In this document: piece after piece, positions 42,701 through 49,224 of the stretch
Position numbering within the stretch: position 1 is the stretch's first letter
Layout: every line of letters starts with the position of its first letter
Assembly (NCBI RefSeq): GCF_000227135.1
Contig: NC_018240.1
Span: forward strand, 308,956-372,955
From: Leishmania donovani
Lineage: Eukaryota > Euglenozoa > Kinetoplastea > Trypanosomatida > Trypanosomatidae
Length of the DNA stretch: 64,000 nucleotides
Direction: 5' to 3'
Made by a program: the position numbers and the translations under genes
The notes under the pieces: model-generated
Database searches by the model: none
The model's input: the letters and a program-made list of their open reading frames with translations, nothing else
Told to the model about the DNA's origin: nothing

Positions 42701-43882
42701 TGTGTGTGTCGCCAACGACGCCCCGGAAACGGAGACGACGCCCATCCGCGTCTTCACACTGCCTCTGCTGTCGTCGTCGCCGCTCCAGTCCGCCTTTTCG
42801 GTATTGAACAGGTGCGGCGCGGTCTCGTCGCAGGCATCTGTCGTCTCTGCGTCATCCAAGCTCTTCATCTTCGAGTAGTTCGCGGCGCGCTCCGCATCGC
42901 CGTGGTCATCTCGTTGAGGCGCCGCTGTTGTTGTCGAGGACGCAAAGCCGCTGATGCCCGTGGCGCCTCTGACGATGGTGGCACCGCCATCGCGGCTCTT
43001 CACAACGCTTGTGTGGTCGAGGACGCTGCCGCGTTTGCGAGCCACCAGTGCGTCGCGCATCGCCACCCATGACGCGGTCAACGCCGTCGCTGCATCGGGG
43101 TGGTGGTCGACCACAATCTGGCGCAGAGGAGCGTTGGCACCGCCGCTCATGGCGCCCCTGTTGTTGACGCCCACCTCCTCCAACATCCTCGCCGACACCG
43201 TCTTGAGCGACTCAGCGACAAATATGTAGTCACTTATGGAGAGAAAGCCCGATGCCATGCATTCCAGCTCGCCAACTGGCGCATTCAAGACCTCTTCCGC
43301 TCCCGCGACGCTGGCGGCTTCGCAGAACTCCGACTCGCGGCGCTTGTTCGCCTGAGCGGTGGATACGGCAGTGGTGGAGCCATAGACGTGTCGCGCGCCC
43401 GTGGAGTCGGCGCCAGAGACCTTGTCGATATCAGAGGGATTGAGGGCGAGGGGGACGAGCAAGCGGCTACTATCCATGTGATCTGGGTAACTGATGGCGA
43501 CACTGGCGCTGCCGCTGCCGTGATGATGCACGCTGTCTCTCTGGGGGGTCCCTGTCGATCCGCCAGTGTAGCGGTCGGCATCCGGCTTGTGCGGTGTTCT
43601 GAGTGCCGAGGGCAATGGCTTCGTCGCTGTGCACACTCCGTCTATGGCGTAGCCGTTTTCATCTTGCGGGTTGCCAGCTTTGGACGCTAGACTATACGGA
43701 CGCGATAGAGGCGCTGCGGCGGGCGCGTCGGCCGTAGCACTGGACTGCAGCGGTTTGGTCGGTGTGACGGCCGTTGCTGGCGCTGCGGCTGCTGCGGTCA
43801 TGGTCTTCGCCGTCGATATCGGGCATTCGCGACGCGCGTCCGGCTGGATAGCCGACACTCGGTGCACCTGCCCTTGGCCCAT
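36764..43882 (-). CDS. HECT-like pseudo-ligase A: giant protein with Ser at the catalytic Cys position, 2372 aa
   Basis: A large paralogue of the protein encoded just upstream (44452-49224). Shared blocks include GELECMASGFL (near 205), LFAGGRESIRADDRR, and RVLFQAAGLLPFGRACP followed by LPLFPLY (near 960). From about 1450 it resembles a HECT ubiquitin ligase: LLGWLLGQSAGNEAIFTLPL then PLAFRILG in the N-lobe, RTVREVLCGSYDHLDEDFTF, LPLKEKRLLLRFITGHS, and LPVAHPSEKTLVFPNY, which aligns with the HECT LPxxHTCFNxLxLPxY. The catalytic Cys is Ser1857 (AGC at 38312-38314). About 515 residues follow, Ala/Ser/acid-rich with one helical stretch, whereas active HECT enzymes end soon after the Cys. I chose the start MGQGQ at 43882: it lies just after a strong acceptor, and the paralogue also starts MG. 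Upstream in-frame codons run into the SIDER2. Possible N-myristoylation is weakly supported (Val at position 6). Confidence 0.85.
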   Translation of the reverse strand: MGQGQVHRVSAIQPDARRECPISTAKTMTAAAAAPATAVTPTKPLQSSATADAPAAAPLSRPYSLASKAGNPQDENGYAIDGVCTATKPLPSALRTPHKPDADRYTGGSTGTPQRDSVHHHGSGSASVAISYPDHMDSSRLLVPLALNPSDIDKVSGADSTGARHVYGSTTAVSTAQANKRRESEFCEAASVAGAEEVLNAPVGELECMASGFLSISDYIFVAESLKTVSARMLEEVGVNNRGAMSGGANAPLRQIVVDHHPDAATALTASWVAMRDALVARKRGSVLDHTSVVKSRDGGATIVRGATGISGFASSTTTAAPQRDDHGDAERAANYSKMKSLDDAETTDACDETAPHLFNTEKADWSGDDDSRGSVKTRMGVVSVSGASLATHTAAGRDDGLGSESEETTEMNKTVAETAKGAAAPTTPLTSRPMDTVAPMANLNGVFSVTGHVPDRVPFPHLPSQPLAELTRVPAPPPRPLSMSDLTAIAEQDDVVDFYLQSLAKRVRGIESKLRVMNPSSVLRFFLTSALSDADSSGMSALLPATTSVPVRLPGCVDDSSAADPQSSGTWISKKEIVLPAMNKEEAQAAQTREDALAAMGGDLVRLFSDTKDITLRYMLIFAESMPLGINSRLNHDYLLPTAAIPENYVGCGVHARRKKDFFVSMTERVALLSGHHSFRTPETLLLGISQLSNLASQMMSSFALGAVLGCVSRWRELHKSGHTASDEVVETMERFATAYCTGYKILMNDAFPTMRKQYPNLFIVSSFAVKEETSGGAPPMLTVAMSILMKLLFLFAGGRESIRADDRRMMADALREEQQRRAERRTPTAAPHPSPVSSISVAAVPPVAAATARLSESAATTNAWRERAGSAPRNAASLPVPVAVDATGDFSLVCSEGKAGDACKLGDDVALAVALQVPSATLIVDMGALLMSGPLAAHRSTAALVRTARAVSCTWRVLFQAAGLLPFGRACPVEMAKWLPLFPLYTLSTGAKHVMLSVHARAAGQTPLNFGPVLREDALQSAVDFIQDSARAQDEKKLSVLVLGTTTSEWSLHLSPTAIESSPASRKGGMSWPSTLTLGSPVVPVIAAAEKPVAPMSAQRSYHLHPSFTAAPAHSWSSTLNEDSFHAKPTVRATPGIATEQRQDFYELCARQSAAPFLPGVNITNQVHAFPLPGGVAMLRVEKLADRSPATVQRLKTYHDRLALIMSWRRVSLSHSHSCTPATDEVAAATATGQTGDACITTTVVEAPVHEGDELTIRWGNPPKGRAAATAMSVQASFCNPSGFMNRRSSTAVQSIAVSEAAQTASAAAVLSAQESVDSNESHARAHSGHYPTLAAAIRHKRKSLLFFATAFSSAAPPPPPRSQKTSRAVSLETVVAAAPAVEPTEESLPDVHVPAMQRRRICLILATANPREFLVVLDTPNSIAPCEAASLRTPSVVGVLHHRRHCAPFTREVSRECVWTNPEFAQSASAGVPAPGAPPLSWAPAGLSVITPAMALQVPVLLGWLLGQSAGNEAIFTLPLPPLAFRILGLAVQLELPIDAVQLTTADMSLLYPDWTNTTLREQLLQGLRELHSRQETQREEQAAATLASGAEDKRTVGRGILDDLCISGSPAVALRQHQRKKELIDVSLSIMWNIQRDGTVAGHAFWAAVLQGMRQTPLLDTPLFAQCSSRTVREVLCGSYDHLDEDFTFRRSFMLLVEDDATGEGSSAAGGAATQLRGDRHFARKSVLRVLDELPLKEKRLLLRFITGHSLRTRRSQMDTLRLVLQSGFARAPPRCGKAKPPVCMPSGSGGTQPEGVAMVGGGVVSAETASLAGADEDHSHTTASSYLTASAEAVARACVDATLQLLPVAHPSEKTLVFPNYFEALIMGSYRKRVLGADLPAFNHASGTATTSELQFPMRASWGAAAAAAGGHTVSCGANSAESCVSVPASVNGSVAAPFFDSADVQLAWTQLTVTQQETLRRRYRELLRHRLRAALYVYLLSNADTVEEAWELGLQMGFTSRAVRSGVASTTAAEPGGCASREYNDDVGGGIALAGGTFMRCDDGTVVFVERETDENDDGVAGDVHGFGVEDDLDDDLLEADGMVLAAASKEMTLDAAAHAASEERGGGGTDTATPGNTDHAGQQKRPLLPSDQLTSSVGTLHGDLCGDSTRGDSLNGYCIAATFRFPEDSEEDAGEMQTAAAGVEVVSGCEDGSINPEATSSSATVTLHNHDARADVARELARDGTQASHPAPPASSGASAEAAKCPMSDDQSLVPMAVAPPRHPSLLKVSMITPLWKAQMTAAVASARSSSTAFTGAAVKAAGAKTAVQAATNGGSRDASMKATSTPDVAVTAHGVAGLSRESKDAHLRSEIDSCIRELFSDDAP

Positions 43883-44000
43883 GTTCGTGTGCTGTGCAGC
43901 GGAATACTGAGTGAAGCACCAACGAAAGAGAATGCAGGAGTGAGCGCTGCGTTGCGCTTGCACGGAAAGAGAGCGAGGGAGGTAGGAGGGGGGGAGGGAG
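43883..44000. promoter_or_regulatory. Leader and predicted trans-splice acceptor for HECT-like gene A
   Basis: On the coding strand a strong pyrimidine tract (43964-44008) leads to GTGCAAG, with AG at 43957-43958, leaving a leader of about 75 nt to the ATG at 43882. The tract is partly within the segment shared with the 2575-2602 region. Confidence 0.6.
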
Positions 44001-44349
44001 GAAGAGCGAAGATGTTGGATACCGACCATGTCCATTTCTACGTCATACAGCACTACCTGGGCGTCAAGTCGAGCCCACTCCCTCCATCCGCGTGGTGCGA
44101 AGCAGCAGCAGACACACACGCCGGTAGAGCAGGTGACCTCACAGCCGCACCCATTTTGCCGGCCGCCACGCGGCGCACGCCCCTCTTCTGGGTGGCACTC
44201 AGGCCTCCCCACACCAGCAGTGGGCCCTGTGATACGACCGCAAGGAGGGGCGTGCCCTCCCCTCACTCCTCAACGTCATCAAGGCGAATAGAGCGATGTC
44301 AATGAACAACAACAAAAAAGAAACGAAGAAGGTGGCGTGCCTGCGTGCG
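44001..44349. repeat. SIDER2-type degenerate retroposon, copy 2
   Basis: It is identical to 2602-2950 except for one base that I can see (A at about 44024). The A-rich segment lies at about 44303-44334 on the plus strand. It fills most of the 569 nt between the two HECT-like genes, 102 nt after the stop of gene B and 118 nt before the start of gene A. The processing signals for both genes must lie in or beside it. Similarity to copy 1 continues to about 43963 through a purine tract of different length. Confidence 0.75.
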
Positions 44350-44451
44350 CCAGAGCGCCTGTGTGTGTGTGTGTGTGCGCGCGCGCGTCTGTGTGCACGC
44401 AGAGTACTCAGCGGTGCTGGAGGGTGGCGGTGGCAGAAAAGAGGGAAGACG

Positions 44452-47400
44452 CTAACTTGCTTTGCGTGGCACGCACAACACCTCGCGTATCACACGTGAG
44501 CAGCAGTGCGTCATGAGCGGACTCTTCGCCAGGGAGGAGGTCATGAATCCGCGAGCCATGCTCACCCACAACTCCTTGTTCTTCGCCCTGTGGCCGTCAC
44601 GGCGCACGGAGCTCCAGGCAAGGTCGTTCGCGAGGTAAAGCGCGATGTACTCGCGGCGCGAGGGCAGACGCGCGTGCAGCTGGTCGTCGCTTCGGCTATT
44701 CAGCACCAGCGGAGGGGCACTGCTCTTTATCGCCGTTGTCTGCTGTCTCTGCTGCTGCTCACGATACTCTTGTATTGCGTCCTGAACAGGCACGTGCGCG
44801 CCAAGCAAGAAGGAGGGCATAAAGCTGCCACCGCCACCGCTATCGTTGCTCATGTCGCAGCTGCTGCGGTGGAATGCGCTTCCCGTGCGGTTGTAGGCTT
44901 GGATCGACTCCAAGTACCCGAGTACGCTCACCGGCGTTCTGGGTGTGTTCAGCGAGCGGTCCAGCGGAATCGAGGCGTTCGTTGCGTCGCACGATCGCTG
45001 ATGCAAACGGAGCTTGACATATTGCGAGCCTTGCCGACGGTGCTGCTGCTTCGACGACGATGCCTGAGAGTTCGACTGCTGCTGCAGCAGCGATGCCTTG
45101 CCCTCACTAATTTCGTCGGCAAGACTGTGAACGACCGGGAAGATGTGCGAGTCAGGGTTGCCCAGGCCGCGCATGTGTAGGAAGGCCACGTACTGGTGAT
45201 CCGTCATGTTCAGAATTTCGTAGGCGGAGTTCAGCAGCAGCGTCGGGCTTAGAAGGTTGCCATCCGCCGGCTCCAGCCACATGAAGTTCTTGAAGGAGTA
45301 GTCACCGCTCATTATCGCCTTCTTCATCAGTAGGAATGCCAACGGCGCGATCGGAGCCGTGAAGTGCACGCCGTTCGTGATGGCGTTACCGAGGAGAACG
45401 CCGATCGAGTAGTAAATACTGTGCAGCGCCTCCTCCGTGTCGCAGAGCAGCCCACTCGGAACAGGATGGCTGCCCCTGACTGCCGCTGCCGCTGCTGCCG
45501 GAAGCGTGAGCTCATTCGCCGCCGCCGCCATGACGTCTGCGAGTGCAGGGCGGCTGCTCTTGCCGCCGTCCTGGCTCCGGTCGCTATTCAAGATGGAGGC
45601 GATCAGGTTCGGATTCGACCAGCACACCGTATCATCGCTCGGGTCGACGAAGGTGAAGGCGCTCATGGAGGCGCGTTCGTGGCCGATGGTCAAGATGCGC
45701 AGCGGAACTGCGAACGGCATGTCCAGCGCCGTGACATGCAGGACCACCTCTCTGTAGTACGCGTTGTGCCTGTCACTCTCGTCCTGATTCCCGGCCGCCG
45801 CCACCGCGCTCAGCGAGTTGCTCCCGCTCATGCGACACGATCGCCTAGCGAGTGGGCTGCACGGCAGCACCTCGAGCACTTTCCACTGCACACCAATGCG
45901 GCGGCTAACCTTTTCATGCAGGTCGAGGACGTCGTGCATGACGCCTTGGTACACGTGCGCCGTCTCCAGCACGGGGCAGCCGCTGCTGGACATGGCCATG
46001 GAGTCGTCCTCCAAGGCGGTGCTGTAGGAGCCCGCGTGGCTGTGGAGAGATGAGACCGTGTCACTGCTGTGCTTCTCGGGCTCATCAATGGTGGCCAGGT
46101 GCGTCCGCGCCCTCGCAGCTGCCGCGTTGCCGCTGTTGTCGTCCGCGGTCCCAATCGCACCTTCCTTTCCACTCATCAGCGCGTCCAACGCATCATTGCC
46201 GTCGGGCACGCGGGGGGTGGCGCCGGTGAAGTCGGGTGCACTGGAGGTGCGCGACTGCTGCTGCGACGAGCTAGACACTCTTGTCGCATCACCGCCGTCC
46301 GCCGCCGACGTGGCCACGCGCTCTGCCATGACGGAGACGAGGTCGCCGGCGCAGAAGGTTACCAACGGCTCGCCAGATGTCCAGCGAAGCGTCAAGAAGC
46401 CCTCACTAGGCAGCAGCTTCGGCACAGCGTGGCAGAGCGCCGGCGCGATATCGAGCCGGTCAGCCTCAATGTCGCGAGTCGAACAGTAGAAGGTGGTGCT
46501 CACGAAAGGCGTCAGCTCCGTCACGCCGTGTCGGCGCGTCGTGGCCTCGTTGCTGCAGCGCACGTACAGCTGCATCTGCGGATTCATGCAAGTGTACACG
46601 TCGATGTTGAGGTTCTCCTCCATCAACGTGCTACACGCGGAGGACGCGTCGGAGGAGGCCGAGGAGCTGCGGCACTCATCTCTGCGAGCCTTGCCGTCTG
46701 CTGTGGTCAGTGATGGGGAGACACTGGGGGACGTCCTACGCTCAAAGGCCGTGCTCTTTGACCACGAGGCACCACTGCCGCTCATCGACGGCAACATCGG
46801 TTCACTTGGGCTCGCCGACCGCTGCGTCGCATCCGCGCTGGCCATGCCGTTGTTGCTGTCTGCGTTGCAGGGGGAGTGGCCAACAGTGAAGTTCGGCTCG
46901 AAAAAGTAGTTGGAGATGTCCGCCATGCCTCGGCCCATGACTCTCGTAAACGCCGTCGCGAAGGAGAGGAGCATCATGTCTTTCTGCAGCGTCAGCGGCA
47001 CTCGTTGGATGGCGGTGACCTGGGCGGTGTAAAGGTAGAGGAGGACGCGCTTGCCCTCCGAGTTCACCGCGTAGAAGGGGAAGAGCGGAAACCACTCCTT
47101 GATATTCTGCGGGCAAGCGTTACCGCAAGGCAGGGCGCCGACGGCCTGGAACAGCACGCGCATCGCCCCGCAGCACTCGTCCATCTCCATGAGGGTGAGC
47201 GGCGGCTTGCTTTGGTGCTGCGGGGCGAGGAGGCCGTGGCTCGACATGATCGGCATGCCCATCATGCACCCAATCCAGCAGATGAGGTTGAGAATCGGCA
47301 CCTCGAGCATGGTGCTGAGCGCCACGTCGTCTGTGATCCGGTTTCCTCCAGCCGGCACACGGCGGTCATCTGCGACGATGCTGCGCTGGCCACCGCCGGT

Positions 47401-49224
47401 CAGGAACATCAGCTTCAGCGCTATCCCGCTCAGCAACCGCGTCACATCAAAGTCATCTCGCTCCTCCGGCGTCGCGGCCATCTCCAGGTAAGCGAAGAGA
47501 TCGGGGTAGCAGTCCCGCAGCTTTTCCATCTTGGCACGGTTCTCGCTACGGAAGCGCGATACCAACTCGTTCGCCAGCACCGTCAGCGACATCTCGCCCG
47601 TGACGACGTCGCGCTTGAGCGCCTCAAGCTTCTCCACTGCCTTATCCGCGTACGTGTGCACAGGGGCAGCCTTGCGGCCAATCAGCCGCTCGAGTGTGAT
47701 ACCGAGCTGCGCCGCCTTTGCCTTGTTGTCACGGAACGCCTGCCGCTTGCACAGCACATCGGCGATGTGGAAAAGTACTGTCAGCACCATTGACGAGCAC
47801 GCTGTCGTAACGACCAGCCCGGCGTGGCGGACGGCTGAGTAGAGCTGTTGTGTGGTCTGGATCGGGCCCTCCTTGTCCTCGCGAGTAAAGAGGACGAGGT
47901 CGCCAGGGTCAACGTTGTTGTGACCGTTCATGTTTGATGTTGCGTTGCGGTTCATGTCGGCCGGCACGCGCCCATTGAGAAGCTGTCGCCGCGACTCGAT
48001 GGTAAAGAAGAAGGAGAGCGCGTCGAGGTCGCCTATCTTCTTCTCCTGGTACGCCACCTGCTCGTACACGACTGGAGTGGAGCTCGAGAAATACTGACTC
48101 GGCAGCGAGGAGACGATGGCGGCAGGGACTCGCGCGGCGATGAGGTCGAAGCAGTCGAAGCTGGTGGACACGGTTGTCTGCAGGCGCATGAGCAACACGC
48201 TCAGCGGCTCCTGGCGCTGCACCGTCGTTGTCGCGTCGGGGACGCAAAGCCGATCAGGCTGAGAAGTGCTGGCGCGGCCAAGCAAATGGGCGTCGGCGCT
48301 TCTGTGGTTGCCGTCCTTGCCGCTGCAAGAGATGCCATCCGACTCGACTGCAGAGACTCCAGCCACGGCGACTTCGTGGCAATGGTTGCCCTCCATCAGC
48401 GTCTCCCGATTTCTCTTCCTTCCACGGTGGTCGCCCTTCGCCATCAAGGCGCCGCTCAGCTCCGTGAGGCGCTCGCGCAGCCGATCGTAGCACTCCCGTC
48501 GCTTCTGGTTCAACTGCAGCACCTCTTCCCGGCTGAAGGAGACACGAGCGGCCTCCTTTGGCTGACCCCACGACCGCCAACGATCCCTGCCGAGCACGGA
48601 GAGCATCACCGCGTCGATGTACCACTTATCCCTCAGCTCCGTCGTCAGAAAAGGTGCCCAGAAGCGCCGCATAAGGGCGTAATCCTCTCGGGTGAGGAAG
48701 CCGGAGAGCACACACTCCAGCTCCCCTTGGCGAGGGAAGAAGATGCCGCGAAGAATGTCACGTGCCTTGCTGGTCATTCGCCGCGGCTTCACGGCCGCAG
48801 ATGGGCTTTGCGAGGCGATGGTGCCACTGACCGACTGCGACGGCGCCAACGCGTTGGGGCTTGGAGAAATGGAGAGCCGGCGAGGGGCGTTGCTTGCCTC
48901 CTCCACGGCGACCAACACCCTGCGGCTTGACTTGTCCTCATCGCGTCCGCGGCCTCCTCGGGCTTTACCGTCCACAAATAGCGAGGAGGGTTGCTGTTGC
49001 GGCCTCTCTACTCGTTCAGGTGCTCCGAAGGTGCTCAGTGATAGCATGGAAGAGGTTTCCGGCGCCCGTGGCTGCCGGCTAGACGGCAGTGGCAGGGCAC
49101 TCGTGCGATTGACGAGGTTTGAGGGGTAGCACAGCGGGTTCACTGAAGTTGATGCGGGTAAGATCGGCTCCTTGCTGTTGCGTAGACCACCACCGCCTAC
49201 GCCGCGTGCCTGTGCATTGCCCAT
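44452..49224 (-). CDS. HECT-like pseudo-ligase B: paralogue of A ending within the HECT domain, 1590 aa
   Basis: It shares with its downstream neighbour GELECVLSGFL (near 167), FLTGGGQRSIVADDRR, RVLFQAVGALPCGNACP with FPLFPFY (near 690), and a HECT N-lobe-like part (ALHSIYYSIGVLLGNAITNG near 1270, then APLAFLLMKKAIMSG). The final residues CCSRVIREVLCVPRKAS align with CSSRTVREVLCGSYDH of protein A, then a TAG stops the frame; the C-lobe with the catalytic Cys is missing, and the remaining 102 nt to the SIDER2 show no remnant of it. It therefore cannot act as a HECT ligase. The N-terminus MGNAQAR fits the N-myristoylation pattern (Gly2, Ala6), and the next 150 residues are disordered. A Gln/Ser-rich stretch lies near 1395 and another near 1500. 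The start at 49224 is the first Met of the frame. Role unknown; a ubiquitin-binding scaffold is one possibility. Confidence 0.85.
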   Translation of the reverse strand: MGNAQARGVGGGGLRNSKEPILPASTSVNPLCYPSNLVNRTSALPLPSSRQPRAPETSSMLSLSTFGAPERVERPQQQPSSLFVDGKARGGRGRDEDKSSRRVLVAVEEASNAPRRLSISPSPNALAPSQSVSGTIASQSPSAAVKPRRMTSKARDILRGIFFPRQGELECVLSGFLTREDYALMRRFWAPFLTTELRDKWYIDAVMLSVLGRDRWRSWGQPKEAARVSFSREEVLQLNQKRRECYDRLRERLTELSGALMAKGDHRGRKRNRETLMEGNHCHEVAVAGVSAVESDGISCSGKDGNHRSADAHLLGRASTSQPDRLCVPDATTTVQRQEPLSVLLMRLQTTVSTSFDCFDLIAARVPAAIVSSLPSQYFSSSTPVVYEQVAYQEKKIGDLDALSFFFTIESRRQLLNGRVPADMNRNATSNMNGHNNVDPGDLVLFTREDKEGPIQTTQQLYSAVRHAGLVVTTACSSMVLTVLFHIADVLCKRQAFRDNKAKAAQLGITLERLIGRKAAPVHTYADKAVEKLEALKRDVVTGEMSLTVLANELVSRFRSENRAKMEKLRDCYPDLFAYLEMAATPEERDDFDVTRLLSGIALKLMFLTGGGQRSIVADDRRVPAGGNRITDDVALSTMLEVPILNLICWIGCMMGMPIMSSHGLLAPQHQSKPPLTLMEMDECCGAMRVLFQAVGALPCGNACPQNIKEWFPLFPFYAVNSEGKRVLLYLYTAQVTAIQRVPLTLQKDMMLLSFATAFTRVMGRGMADISNYFFEPNFTVGHSPCNADSNNGMASADATQRSASPSEPMLPSMSGSGASWSKSTAFERRTSPSVSPSLTTADGKARRDECRSSSASSDASSACSTLMEENLNIDVYTCMNPQMQLYVRCSNEATTRRHGVTELTPFVSTTFYCSTRDIEADRLDIAPALCHAVPKLLPSEGFLTLRWTSGEPLVTFCAGDLVSVMAERVATSAADGGDATRVSSSSQQQSRTSSAPDFTGATPRVPDGNDALDALMSGKEGAIGTADDNSGNAAAARARTHLATIDEPEKHSSDTVSSLHSHAGSYSTALEDDSMAMSSSGCPVLETAHVYQGVMHDVLDLHEKVSRRIGVQWKVLEVLPCSPLARRSCRMSGSNSLSAVAAAGNQDESDRHNAYYREVVLHVTALDMPFAVPLRILTIGHERASMSAFTFVDPSDDTVCWSNPNLIASILNSDRSQDGGKSSRPALADVMAAAANELTLPAAAAAAVRGSHPVPSGLLCDTEEALHSIYYSIGVLLGNAITNGVHFTAPIAPLAFLLMKKAIMSGDYSFKNFMWLEPADGNLLSPTLLLNSAYEILNMTDHQYVAFLHMRGLGNPDSHIFPVVHSLADEISEGKASLLQQQSNSQASSSKQQHRRQGSQYVKLRLHQRSCDATNASIPLDRSLNTPRTPVSVLGYLESIQAYNRTGSAFHRSSCDMSNDSGGGGSFMPSFLLGAHVPVQDAIQEYREQQQRQQTTAIKSSAPPLVLNSRSDDQLHARLPSRREYIALYLANDLAWSSVRRDGHRAKNKELWVSMARGFMTSSLAKSPLMTHCCSRVIREVLCVPRKAS

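Noticed and set aside
43883..44266. N-terminal extension of HECT-like protein A by 128 codons
   Set aside because: These codons read through the SIDER2 copy and a splice-acceptor tract; the MG start at 43882 is also supported by the paralogue.
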